Shown in pieces: positions 1 to 8,697 of a DNA stretch of 64,000 bases. Source of the stretch: JAIBJN01 sp963825255 (lineage in GTDB: Bacteria; Actinomycetota; Thermoleophilia; Gaiellales; Gaiellaceae); the NCBI GenBank assembly GCA_963825255.1, contig CAWGSF010000003.1, forward strand, positions 1 through 64,000, in the 5' to 3' direction. Numbering within the stretch: the first letter of the stretch is position 1; every line of letters starts with the position of its first letter. The position numbers were made by a program, and so were the translations under genes. The notes under the pieces were generated by a model. It was not told the origin of the DNA and did not search any database. It was given only the letters and a program-made list of their open reading frames with translations.

Positions 1-416
1 CCCCAGACTGTCCGCTGACCCGGTTGGCATCAGCTTGCGGTGGGTGTCGACGAGCGTCCCGTCAGGGGCGAAGTAGAGGAGCGTGTTGTAGATCGTCCCA
101 CCTTCGCGCTCGTCGACGCCGACGACGAGCCAGACGCCCGCCTCGCGGGCGATGTCACCGAGCCTCGCCGTCGCCGGGCTCGGCACCACGACTGCCTGGT
201 CGGCGAGCATCCCGTACCACTCGTCGTCACCGTCCCAGAACCCTGAGCCGTGTCGATCCACACCGGCGGCCCCGGGACGAACGCCTCGGGGTAAACGACG
301 TGCTCGGCGCCCTCGGCCGCGGCGCCACGGGTGAGATCAGCCACGCGAGCAAGCGTGGTCTCCCTGTCGATGAGAACGGGCGCCGCCTGCACCGCCGCGA
401 CCCGAAGCACGGTCAT
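1..416 (-). CDS. Carbon-nitrogen hydrolase (nitrilase family), partial and frameshifted
   Basis: The ATG at 416 has an AGGAG Shine-Dalgarno just upstream and opens with MTVLRVAAVQAAPVL, the typical first strand of nitrilase-superfamily enzymes. The nucleophilic-fold Glu is visible in VVYPEAFVPG. Near position 243 the frame changes: before it reads WIDTAQGS, after it (next frame) FWDGDDEWYGMLADQ and later GGTIYNTLLYFAPDG and THRKL, the usual Lys-containing stretch. The gene runs off the left edge, so the catalytic Cys is not visible. These enzymes hydrolyse nitriles or amides; the substrate cannot be told. The break is probably a one-base indel error, but a real pseudogene is possible. Confidence 0.75.
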
Positions 417-580
417 CGTCAGCTCCTCTTCGAGTGGTCGGTCTCGCGCCTGCTCTCGGCATCGCGCCCCCCTCGTGTCGCTGAGCCCGTGAGCCATTCT
501 CATCGAGCATCACCTCGCCGGCAAGGCCAGCTGAAGCGTGAGGCGCGACGCAGTCCCGAACGGCAGCCGCCCGTGAGCTG

Positions 581-694
581 TTACAGCCCGCGGGCGAGGC
601 GCTCGTAGCGCCAGCGGGCCTGGGCGTAGTCGATCGTGCCGCGGCGCCAGGCCCGGAGGATCCGCCGACGGCGCCACCAGAGGAGAACGCTCAT
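581..694 (-). CDS. Small Arg-rich hypothetical protein (37 aa)
   Basis: A 37-residue reading frame starting at ATG 694, with a weak purine-rich GAAGGGAACG stretch upstream and a TAA stop. The sequence begins MSVLLWWRRRRILRAWRRG and is strongly basic and aromatic. It lies 38 bases after the ubiB stop on the same strand and could be the last gene of that operon. No family was recognised. The composition suggests a membrane-surface or nucleic-acid-binding peptide, which is speculation. It is a reading frame with a plausible start, not a proven gene. Confidence 0.35.
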   Translation of the reverse strand: MSVLLWWRRRRILRAWRRGTIDYAQARWRYERLARGL

Positions 695-732
695 CTCGTT
701 CCCTTCGGCGCCCCGCGGGTGCTCCCGCCCGC

Positions 733-2402
733 TCAGAGACGGCCGGAGCGGAGGACGCCCCAGACGAGCCAGATGCTGAGCAACGTCGAGAGGAAGAGCC
801 CGACTGCGGCGACGAGGGGGACTCCCATGATCTGGATCCCTCCCTCCACGACCGCTGCCAGGATCCCGGCGGTGATTGCGCCGCCGACGGCGACCAGGGC
901 GATCGCGAGGCGGTTGAAGACGACGTCCATGCTCTGCATGAATTCGTCGAGCCCCTGGTGGCGGAACCCCACCTCGATCTGTCCGTCCCGGACCTCCTCG
1001 AGGACATCGTGGAGCTGGTAGGGGAGCTCGCGCACGACCCCCGCGTAGCCTCGTAGCTCCTGCTGCGTGCGCGCGGCGATCCGCTGCGGGGTGAAGCGCT
1101 CGATCAAGAGCTCGCGGGCGTACGGCTTCGCCACCTCGAAGACGTTGAAGTCCGGGTAGAGCTCCAAGCCGACGGAGCCGAGCGTGGCGATCGCGCGGTC
1201 GAGGATCACGAACCGCGTCGGCAGCGTCAGGTGCATCCGGTAGATGAGCGCGAAGATCTCGCGGATGACCTGGAGCGGATCGATCTCGAAGAGCGTGGCG
1301 CCGTAGTAGCGGTAGTAGATGTCCCGCAGCTCGGCGACGAACTCCTCCTCCTTCTCCTTGGGATAGCGGACGCCGAGCGCGGCGAGCCGGCGCGGAAGCG
1401 CCTCGATGTTCTGGTTCATGGCGTCGATGAAGAGGCCGGTCAGCTTCGGGGTGTCGTCGGGGGCGAGCTGCCCGGCGGTCCCGAAGTCGATGAGCCCGAT
1501 CTGGTCGCTCTTCTCGAGCAGGAGGATGTTCGACGGATGAGGGTCGCCGTGGAAGAAGCCGTGGCGGAAGATCATCGCCATCCACGTCTCGGCGATCCGG
1601 TACGCCAGCCGACGGCGCTCCTCGAACGAGTACGAGTCGATGTCGACGTCGCGCACGTGGATGCCCTCGAGCCGTTCGAGTGTGAGCACCCGGGCGCCCG
1701 AGTAGTTCCAGTAGACCCGCGGGACCTTGACGTTCGCGTTGCCGGCGAAGTTCTTGCGGAACTGCTCGGCGTTCCGGGCCTCGTGGCGGTAGTCGAGCTC
1801 CTCGCGGATGGAGCGCGCGAACTCGTCGACGACGGCCACGGTGTCGATGAACTCGAGCGCCTTCACCCGGGCGCGGGCGGTGCGGGCGAGCTGGTACATG
1901 AGCTCGAGGTCGGCCTCGATCCGACGGGGGGCCTCCGGGCGCTGGACCTTCACGATCACCTCGCGGCCGTTGGGGAGCACCGCGCGGTGGGCCTGCCCGA
2001 TCGACGCCGCGGCGACAGGCGTCTCGTCGAACTCGAGGAAGGCCTGTTCCAGCGTGAGGCCCAGCTCCTCCTCGACGACCTCCCGAGCCTGCTCGAACGG
2101 GAATGGGCTGACGGCGTCCTGGAGGCCCTTCAGCTCGAAGACGATGTCCGGGCGGGACGATGCTCGGCTGGTGAGAGCAACTGGCCGAACTTGACGAAGG
2201 TCGGCCCGAGCTCGTCGAGCATCTCCCGCAGACGCTGGCCGCGCGGGGAGCCGCCGTCGGTCTCGGCGACCTCGACCTCGCGCCCCCGCCGGGAGCGGAT
2301 GGGGCCGTGGGTCTCGAACAGGTACCCGAAGCCGTGCCGCGCGGCAACCTGGGCGATCTCGGAGAGTCGGCCCAGCTGCCGGACGGCAGGCCGCGGGCCC
2401 AC
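733..2402 (-). CDS. ubiB: ABC1/UbiB (AarF) atypical kinase family protein, frameshifted
   Basis: UbiB-family proteins are membrane-associated protein-kinase-like ATPases linked to quinone or lipid metabolism. The N-terminal part (RLSEIAQVAARHGFGYLF, then DELGPTFVKFGQLLS, the KxGQ motif) reads in one frame from GTG 2402. The rest (PDIVFELKGLQDAV, ASIGQAHRA the Ala-rich loop, VIVKVQRP with the ATP-binding Lys, HGFFHGDPHPSN catalytic loop, LIDFGTAG) reads in another, so there is a frame break near 2170. Two hydrophobic segments close the protein (ALVAVGGAITAGIL and VPLVAAVGLFLSTLLS). The length, about 555 residues, fits the family. It sits downstream of secDF and the phasin-like gene on the same strand. 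Confidence 0.85.
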
Positions 2403-2742
2403 GGCCCTTCTCGAGGAGGCGCAGCCGATGCTCGAGCTGCGCGAGACGGAGCTCGAGGTCCTCGTACTCGTGGCGCGTCACGAGCCCGACCTCCCGGAAG
2501 AGGCCGCTGAGCGTAGCCCCCGCCCGCTCGCCCACGCGGATGCTCTCGGCCCGCCAGCGGCCGACGACCTCGTCCACGACCTCGCGCGCCTCGTCCCGGC
2601 TGACCTGACCGCGGCCGACGAGCTCGTCGACGAGCTCCTCCGTGCGGTCCTTCGTGAGCGCGACGACGCCGACCCCGGCGAGGAAGAGATCCTCGGCGAC
2701 GCCGCGGAAGGAGCGGTCGGATTCGCTAGCGGGCTCGTCCAT
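2403..2742 (-). CDS. Phasin-like coiled-coil protein upstream of ubiB
   Basis: The ATG at 2742 overlaps the last 17 bases of secDF, so translation is probably coupled. About 113 residues read clearly: a helical segment with DLFLAGVGVVALTKDRTEEL, then LVGRGQVSRDEAREVVDEVV and a C-terminal heptad-like stretch YEDLELRLAQLEHRLRLLE. This resembles the polyhydroxyalkanoate-synthesis-regulator phasin family that adjoins ubiB-like genes in actinobacteria. No stop codon follows in this frame. The frame continues open into ubiB, so either a stop was lost to an indel near 2400 or the domain is really fused to UbiB. I annotate it as a separate gene but cannot exclude a fusion. Confidence 0.55.
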
Positions 2743-5506
2743 GAGGTCTCGCGCGTCGCCGCTTGCGGCGTGCCTCGCGCCGTGCGGCGGCCGCCTCCGG
2801 GGCCTGTTTCTCGGGCTCGCCGTCGGCCTGTCCGGCCGGGACGGGCTCGGCCTCGCCCTCGTCCTCGTCCTCCGACGGCTCGCTCTCTGCGGGCTTCCCG
2901 TCGGCAGCGGCCGGTGCCTCGACCTTCTCCTGGAGCCCTGCGTCCTTGCGGCGCTCCCACTCGGGCTCCCGCTCCTTGAGCATGGCGAGGAGCGGCGTCG
3001 CGATGAAGATCGTCGAGTATGCGCCGGACGCGATCCCGACCAGGAGCGCGAACGCGAAGTCCTTCAGGGTGTCGCCGCCGAAGACGAGGAGCGAGGCCAC
3101 CGGCAGCAGCGTGATGAACGTCGTCGCGAGCGACCGGCGGATGGTCTCCCAGAGGGACTGGTTGGCGATCGCGACGAAGCTCGACTTCCGCATGAGCGGG
3201 ACGTTCTCGCGGACGCGGTCGAAGATGATGATCGTGTCGTAGATCGAGTAGCCCAGGATGGTGAGCACCGCGGCGACCGTTGCGGCCGTCACCTCGCGTC
3301 CGGTGATCGAGTACACGCCGACGGTGATGAGGATGTCGTGGAGGAGCGCCACGAGCACGGGCACGGCGAACTTGAACTCGAAGCGCAGCGAGACGTAGAT
3401 GACGATCAGGAGGAGCGAGGCCGCGATGGCGATGAGGGCGCCCTCGAGGATCTGCTGGCTGAAGCTCGCCGAGACGTTCTTGAAGCCGATCGCCGACGCG
3501 TCGAAATCCTGGACGACCGTCTGGCGAAGCTCGGTCTGCTCGCGCACCGTCAGCGACTCGGTCTTGATCTGGAACTCCGTGTAGGCGCCGTTCGACTCGC
3601 TCCCGCGGCCCTGGACGACTGCGTCGGCGCCCGCGATCGGGGCCGTCGACGCGCGGACGTCCTCCACGGTGGTCGGCTTCGCGGTGTCGAACGCGACCTG
3701 GCTCCCGCCCTGGAAGTCGATGCCGAGGTTCAGGCCCTTGATGCCGAGCGAGACGAGACAGACGACGATCACCGTCCCTGAGAGCGCGAACCAGGCCTTC
3801 CGCCGCCCGACGAAATCGATCTTCTGCCAAGAGGGGAGCTGTTGCGCGCTCGCGCCCATGAAGGCCGGGTTGTCGAACCAGCGGAAGCCGGCGAGGATCC
3901 CGAGCAGCGCGCGCGTCGCGGCCACGGCCGTCACCATCGAGATGCCGGTTCCGATCAGGAGCATGAAGGCGAAGCCCTTGACCCCGCCGGTGGCGACCAT
4001 GAAGAGGACGGCGGCGGTGATCGCGGTCACCGCGTTCGCGTCGATGATCGTCGAGAAGCCCTTGCGATAGCCGGTCGCGATCGCGGCGCGCACGGACTTG
4101 CCCGCGCGGACCTCCTCCTTGATCCGTTCGAAGATGACGACGTTCGCGTCCGCCGCGACGCCGATCGTGAGGATGATCCCCGCGATCCCCGGGAGGGTCA
4201 GCGTCACGTTGAAGAGCAGGATCGCTCCGTAGAGGAAGACCCCGTAGACGGCCAGCCCGATGATCGCGATGACGCCGAGGAAGCGGTAGAAGACGAGCAG
4301 GAAGAGGGCGACCGCGATGAGACCGCCGATGCCGGCGATGAGCGCCTCTCGCAGCGAGTCCTCGCCGAGCGTCGGCGAGATCTCCGTGCGCTCGACCTGG
4401 ATGAACTCCACCGGGAGCGCGCCGGTCTGGAGGACGAGCGCCAGGTCCTTCGCCTCGGTGATCGAGTCGAGCCCGGTGATCTGCGCGTTCCCGCCGGCGA
4501 TCCCGTCCACGAGGTCGGGGTCGGTGAAGTCGATGATCGGGTAGGAGCGGATCTCGTCGTCGAGGACGATCGCGAAGCTCTGGGCGAACGCGCGGGCCTG
4601 CTCGCGATCGGTGACCCCCGCCAGCGCCGCCTGCTGCGCGCCGCGCTGGGAGAGCTCGCGGGTGATGTCGTGGAACTTGTCCCCGCCCTCGTTCGTGAAC
4701 TGGAGGAGGACGATCGGCTCGCCGTTCTGGCCGAAGTCCTGCCGCGTCCCGCCGGCGTTGAGGTCCTCGCCCGTGAGCTCCGGCACCGGGTCTTCCTTGT
4801 CGTTCGGCCGGTACTGGAAGAGGTAGTACCAGGTGCGGTTCGAGGCGACATCGCCCGGGCACGACGAGACCGCCTGATCGGAGTTCTCGGCGGTGACAGG
4901 AGCCCCGCAGGTAAGGACGATCCGGTCGTGCGGCACGACGTAGTAGGACGACCCCTTCGGCGCCGTGCCGTCCTCGAGCTGGTCGAGCAGCGCCTGCTTG
5001 GTCGGCGCGGGCCCGGCGAGCCGCTCCTTCGACTCGGAGTAGAGGTACCACTCGCGCGGTGTCGTCCCCTCGGCGATCTTGTTCTCGGGGGTCAGCAGCG
5101 GCAGGAGAGCCTGGCTCGCGACGGGGTTGCCGTCGGCGTCCTGGGAGACCTGCGCGATGTCCTTCTGGAGGTCGTAGAACGCGAGCTGGGCCGTCTGCCC
5201 GATGACCTGCGCGGCCCTGGCGGAGTCGAAGACACCCGCGAGGGAGACCGCGATCTGGTTCGACCCCTGCTTGCGGATCTCCGGCTCGGAGACGCCGATC
5301 TTGTCGACGCGGTCGCGGATGATCTCCACCGACCGGTCCATGTCCTCCTTCGTCAGCTCCTGGCCCTGCGACGGGCGCGCCTCGAGGACGACCTCGAGGC
5401 CGCCCTGGAGATCGAGCCCGAGCGTCGGGCTCCGGAAGAACCCCAGCGCGACGACGGCGACGACGGCGCCGACCAGCGCGAGAAGGATGAGGATGTATCG
5501 GCGCAC
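2726..5506 (-). CDS. secDF: Protein translocase subunits SecD and SecF fused (SecDF)
   Basis: A 926-residue membrane protein that uses the proton gradient to help pull secreted proteins out of the SecYEG channel. SecD half: first membrane helix at residues 4-23, GLDLQGGLEVVLEA (conserved GLDLQGG), a large periplasm-type domain, then a membrane cluster with ADANVVIFERIKEEV. SecF half starts around residue 570 (KAWFALSGTVIVVCLV, GLNLGIDFQGGSQV) and has its own helices with YDTIIIFDRVRENV. The C-terminus is an acidic then Arg-rich tail of about 80 residues. SecD and SecF are usually separate genes in actinobacteria, so the fusion is notable. It follows yajC by 15 bases, forming a yajC-secDF operon. 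Confidence 0.95.
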   Translation of the reverse strand: MRRYILILLALVGAVVAVVALGFFRSPTLGLDLQGGLEVVLEARPSQGQELTKEDMDRSVEIIRDRVDKIGVSEPEIRKQGSNQIAVSLAGVFDSARAAQVIGQTAQLAFYDLQKDIAQVSQDADGNPVASQALLPLLTPENKIAEGTTPREWYLYSESKERLAGPAPTKQALLDQLEDGTAPKGSSYYVVPHDRIVLTCGAPVTAENSDQAVSSCPGDVASNRTWYYLFQYRPNDKEDPVPELTGEDLNAGGTRQDFGQNGEPIVLLQFTNEGGDKFHDITRELSQRGAQQAALAGVTDREQARAFAQSFAIVLDDEIRSYPIIDFTDPDLVDGIAGGNAQITGLDSITEAKDLALVLQTGALPVEFIQVERTEISPTLGEDSLREALIAGIGGLIAVALFLLVFYRFLGVIAIIGLAVYGVFLYGAILLFNVTLTLPGIAGIILTIGVAADANVVIFERIKEEVRAGKSVRAAIATGYRKGFSTIIDANAVTAITAAVLFMVATGGVKGFAFMLLIGTGISMVTAVAATRALLGILAGFRWFDNPAFMGASAQQLPSWQKIDFVGRRKAWFALSGTVIVVCLVSLGIKGLNLGIDFQGGSQVAFDTAKPTTVEDVRASTAPIAGADAVVQGRGSESNGAYTEFQIKTESLTVREQTELRQTVVQDFDASAIGFKNVSASFSQQILEGALIAIAASLLLIVIYVSLRFEFKFAVPVLVALLHDILITVGVYSITGREVTAATVAAVLTILGYSIYDTIIIFDRVRENVPLMRKSSFVAIANQSLWETIRRSLATTFITLLPVASLLVFGGDTLKDFAFALLVGIASGAYSTIFIATPLLAMLKEREPEWERRKDAGLQEKVEAPAAADGKPAESEPSEDEDEGEAEPVPAGQADGEPEKQAPEAAAARREARRKRRRARPHGRAR

Positions 5507-5521
5507 TTCGGGTGGAGCGAC

Positions 5522-5890
5522 CTAGCGGGGGGCCTGCTTGTCCCTGACCGTCTCCGGCTCCTCGGCGGCGGCCGGCTCCGGCGCTTCCTCGGGCTCGGGG
5601 GCCTGGTCGGGCTCCTCCACGAGGTTCGCCGCGTCCTCGGGCACCACCTTCTGCGCGATCGCCTGCCGGGAGACGGCGACCTTCACGTCGGCGTCGATCT
5701 CGAGCTGGACGCGCTGATCGTCCATGTCAGTGATCTCGCCGTAGATGCCGCCGGTCGTCAGCACCTCGTCCCCGACGCTCAGGGACTGGAGCATTTCCTG
5801 GTGGTGCCGCGCGCGCTGCCGCTGGGGCCTGACCAGCAGCACGTACATGAAGACCAGCAACACGAGGAAGAAAATGAAGATTGGATCCAC
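5522..5890 (-). CDS. yajC: Preprotein translocase subunit YajC
   Basis: YajC is the small single-helix partner of SecDF. I chose GTG 5890 because an AGGAGG ribosome site lies seven bases upstream and the protein then opens DPIFIFFLVLLVFMYVLLV, its only membrane helix. Next come the family signatures RPQRQRARHHQEM and LSVGDEVLTTGGIYG. The 122-residue length is a little longer than usual because of an acidic Pro/Glu-rich tail. The position between tgt and secDF is the classical gene order queA-tgt-yajC-secD-secF. Confidence 0.93.
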   Translation of the reverse strand: MDPIFIFFLVLLVFMYVLLVRPQRQRARHHQEMLQSLSVGDEVLTTGGIYGEITDMDDQRVQLEIDADVKVAVSRQAIAQKVVPEDAANLVEEPDQAPEPEEAPEPAAAEEPETVRDKQAPR

Positions 5891-6002
5891 CGAGCCTCCT
5901 AGCCGTGTCCCTCGACCGCCTCGGGCCGCTCGCATGGAGCGCCCGCGAGGGAGCAGGAAACGCACATTCTGCCGGAAAAACGTATCAGCCCGGCAGGTCC
6001 GC

Positions 6003-7130
6003 TCACGCCGCATCGCCCCCGGCCGGGACCCCCTCGCCCAGGCGCGCGAGCGCCTCGGATCGGTACCCGGCCAGGCCGCCTCGCTCGATCGCGTCGCGGG
6101 CGCCGGCGGTGAGGTCGAGGAGGAAGCGAACGTTGTGCTCGGAGAGGAGCACGAGACCGAGCAGCTCCTGCTGGTTGACGAGGTGGCGCAGGTACGCGCG
6201 TGAGAACCGCGTGCAGGCGCGGCACGGGCAGCCTTCGTCCAGCGGCGCGGGGTCTCGGGCGAACCGGGCGTTTCGCAGGTTGAGCCGCCCCTCCCACGTC
6301 AGGGCCGTCCCCGTCCGGCCGAGGCGCGTCGGGAGCACGCAGTCGAACATGTCGATGCCGCGCTCGATCACGTCGAGAATCCCGGCCGGGTCGCCGATGC
6401 CCATGAAGTAGCGCGGCTTCACATCGGGAAGGAGGGGCGCCGCCCACTCGACGGTCTCGAGCATCGCGTCCCGCTCCTCCCCCACGCTCAGCCCTCCGAG
6501 CGCGTGGCCGTCGAGCCCGAGCGCGGCGATCTCCTCGATCGAACGGCGGCGCAGCTCGGGATCCGTCCCGCCCTGGGCGACGCCGAAGAGCAGCTGGCCC
6601 TCCGCCCGGCCGGCGGCGAGCTGGCGCTCCGCCCAGCGCGTCGTCCGCTCGCTCGCCTGCGCGAGCGCCTTCCGGGAGGCGCCGGCCGGCAGGCAGATGT
6701 CGAGGCACATGGCGATGTCGGAGCCGAGCTGACGCTGGATCTCGGCGACGAGCTCCGGGGTGAAGCGCGCGGCCTCCCCGTCGTAGACGGATCGGAACGT
6801 GACGCCCTCGTCGTCCACCCCGAGGATCGTGTCCCGGAGCGAGAAGACCTGGAAGCCGCCCGAGTCCGTGAGGATGGGGCCGTCCCAGGCCATGAAGCGG
6901 TGGAGGCCGCCGAGCTCGGCGATCACGTCCTCGCCCGGGCGGAAGTGCAGATGGTACGTGTTGCCGAGGACGACGGCTGCCCCGAGCTCGGCGAGTCGGT
7001 CCGGGTCGAGCCCTTTCACGGTTCCCTTCGTCCCCACGGGCATGAACGCGGGGGTCGGCAGGTCGCCGTGCGCGGTGCGGAGGACCCCGGCCCGCGCCTG
7101 ATCGTCGGTCGCCGTGACCGTGAACGTCAC
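6003..7130 (-). CDS. tgt: tRNA-guanine(34) transglycosylase
   Basis: The enzyme exchanges guanine-34 of GUN-anticodon tRNAs (Asp, Asn, His, Tyr) for the queuine precursor preQ1. All hallmarks are visible in 375 residues: FMPVGTKGTVKGLD at the N-terminus, LGNTYHL, ILTDSGGFQVFSL with the first catalytic Asp, LLFGVAQGG, YFMGIGDP, and FDCVLPTRLGRTG with the nucleophilic Asp. The zinc site is CPCRACTRFSRAYLRHL (three Cys and a His). It lies between queA and yajC, and with queA and the distant queG (24 kb) gives the last steps of queuosine synthesis. Confidence 0.96.
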   Translation of the reverse strand: MTFTVTATDDQARAGVLRTAHGDLPTPAFMPVGTKGTVKGLDPDRLAELGAAVVLGNTYHLHFRPGEDVIAELGGLHRFMAWDGPILTDSGGFQVFSLRDTILGVDDEGVTFRSVYDGEAARFTPELVAEIQRQLGSDIAMCLDICLPAGASRKALAQASERTTRWAERQLAAGRAEGQLLFGVAQGGTDPELRRRSIEEIAALGLDGHALGGLSVGEERDAMLETVEWAAPLLPDVKPRYFMGIGDPAGILDVIERGIDMFDCVLPTRLGRTGTALTWEGRLNLRNARFARDPAPLDEGCPCRACTRFSRAYLRHLVNQQELLGLVLLSEHNVRFLLDLTAGARDAIERGGLAGYRSEALARLGEGVPAGGDAA

Positions 7131-7230
7131 GGCGCCCCCGCTTCCGGTTCACGCTTTCGGCACGATGCGCGCGCCACCCGCGCATCCTCCCTCGTTACGC
7201 TCGAAGCGGGTGGAGGCACGGGGTGGCCCC

Positions 7231-8172
7231 TCACGCGAGGAGCATGGCGTCGCCGAAGGAGTAGAAGCGGTAGCCCTCCTCGATCGCCAGCGCGTAGAGG
7301 CGGCGCGTCTCCTCCACGCCGGCGAACGCCATCACGAGCGCCAGGAGCGTCGAGCGCGGCAGGTGGAAGTTCGTCACGAGGGCGTCCACCCGCCGGAACT
7401 CGAACCCTGGCGTGACGAAGAGCTCCGTGCGGCCGGCGAGCGGCGCCCCGCGGGCCAGCGACTCGAGCACCCGCACGGTGGTCGTCCCCACTGCGACGAC
7501 GCCCTCTGCCCGACGGATCCTGTCCCAGGCCGCAGGCGAGACGTGGTAGCGCTCGCTGTGGATCTCGTGGGCGGCGAGGTCGGCGGCGACCACCGGCCGG
7601 AACGTGTCGAGCCCCACGTGGAGCGTGACGCGCTCCACGTCGAGCCGCGCAAGCAGCTCGGGGGTGAAGTGCAGCCCGGCGGTGGGCGCGGCGGCCGATC
7701 CGGCCTCGTCCGCGTAGACGGTCTGGTAGCGCTCCGGATCCGCGAGCGGCTCCGTGATGTAGGGCGGCAGCGGCGCCTCGCCCGCTGGATCGCCCTCGAG
7801 CCGCACGAGCCAGCGGCCGGCGCCCAGGTGCTCGACGAGCTCCACCGGGCCGAGTCTCGTCCCCCCGCGCAGGCGCTTCGTCGGGCGCGCGAGCGCCTCC
7901 CAGAGCCCGTCCTCGACGGGCTCGAGCAGGAGCACCTCGGCCTCGCCCCCGGTCTCCCTCCGCACGCGAAGCCGCGCCGGGACGACCCGGGTGTCGTTGA
8001 CGACGACGAGCGACCCCTCGCGGAGCTCCTCGGGAAGATCACGGAAGCGGCGATGCCGGACCGTTCCAGAGCCCCGCTCGTAGACGAGCAACCGCGACTC
8101 GTCCCGCCGGGCACAGGGGTGCTGGGCGATCAGCTCGGGGGGCAGGTCGTAGTCGAGCTCGGACGTCTTCAT
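7231..8172 (-). CDS. queA: S-adenosylmethionine:tRNA ribosyltransferase-isomerase
   Basis: QueA transfers and rearranges the ribosyl part of S-adenosylmethionine onto preQ1-tRNA to give epoxyqueuosine. Start ATG 8172 gives MKTSELDYDLPPELIAQHP, the canonical opening. Other signatures: VVNDTRVVPARL, AAPTAGLHFTP, HVGLDTFRPV, VGTTTVRVLES, NFHLPRSTLLALV and the C-terminal GYRFYSFGDAMLL. At 313 residues it is shorter than the common ~340, mainly in the middle domain. A TAnnnT box (TACTCT, minus strand, 8191-8196) shares its bases with the promoter of the divergent gene. Confidence 0.95.
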   Translation of the reverse strand: MKTSELDYDLPPELIAQHPCARRDESRLLVYERGSGTVRHRRFRDLPEELREGSLVVVNDTRVVPARLRVRRETGGEAEVLLLEPVEDGLWEALARPTKRLRGGTRLGPVELVEHLGAGRWLVRLEGDPAGEAPLPPYITEPLADPERYQTVYADEAGSAAAPTAGLHFTPELLARLDVERVTLHVGLDTFRPVVAADLAAHEIHSERYHVSPAAWDRIRRAEGVVAVGTTTVRVLESLARGAPLAGRTELFVTPGFEFRRVDALVTNFHLPRSTLLALVMAFAGVEETRRLYALAIEEGYRFYSFGDAMLLA

Positions 8173-8190
8173 GCGGTCCGACGCCAAGAG

Positions 8191-8196
8191 TAGAGT
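8191..8196 (+). promoter_or_regulatory. Overlapping divergent -10 boxes (TAGAGT / TACTCT)
   Basis: On the plus strand TAGAGT ends eight bases before the ATG at 8205, the spacing of a leaderless transcript. Read on the minus strand the same six bases give ACTCTA, and shifting by one gives TACTCT 14-15 bases before the queA ATG. The two divergent genes may therefore compete for one promoter core. No strong -35 was found for either. Confidence 0.4.
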
Positions 8197-8204
8197 CCGC
8201 GCGC

Positions 8205-8681
8205 ATGGATCGCGTCGCGCTCGAACGGGCCCAGAAGCGCCTCGAGGAGGCGCGGGCGAAGGGCCCGACGCGGGCCGACCTGGGAGCTGCTCTCGAGCGT
8301 GCGGAGTCCGCGCTCGACGGGCTCGCGCGCACAGCGGCCGAGCTCGAGTCGGTGGTTCCGGCACGGCTGGGCGCGGCGATCGAGGACGGGATGCGGACGG
8401 AAGTCCTGCCCGTGGCACGCCACCTCGCCGAGGTCCGCGGCCTGACGGCTCAGATCGCCGGCCGGCTGGAGGGGATCCAGGCCGGGCTGGCGGCGGAGCG
8501 GCGCGAGCGACTCGAGGACCTCTCGCTCCTCGTCGACCTGGTCGCCTCCGCTTGGCGGGGAGTCGAGCGCCGTCTCGACCGCGCCGAGCGGGTCCTCGAC
8601 CGTGTCGAGCGGGCGCTGGAGGAGCAGCCCGGAGCCGCCCTCTACCGCATCGACGGCCGGCACGAGCGCGCCGGCGCCTGA
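8205..8681 (+). CDS. Coiled-coil hypothetical protein
   Basis: A 158-residue soluble protein almost entirely predicted as amphipathic helix: LERAQKRLEEARAKG, ERAESALDGLARTAAEL, RLEGIQAGLAAERRERLED, RRLDRAERVLDRVERALEE. No cysteine, membrane segment or catalytic motif is present. It is divergent from queA and convergent with the sensor kinase at 8698. The ATG follows a TAGAGT box by eight bases. I did not recognise a family; the function is unknown. Confidence 0.6.
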   Translation: MDRVALERAQKRLEEARAKGPTRADLGAALERAESALDGLARTAAELESVVPARLGAAIEDGMRTEVLPVARHLAEVRGLTAQIAGRLEGIQAGLAAERRERLEDLSLLVDLVASAWRGVERRLDRAERVLDRVERALEEQPGAALYRIDGRHERAGA

Positions 8682-8697
8682 GGCGCCCGGCCCGCCC

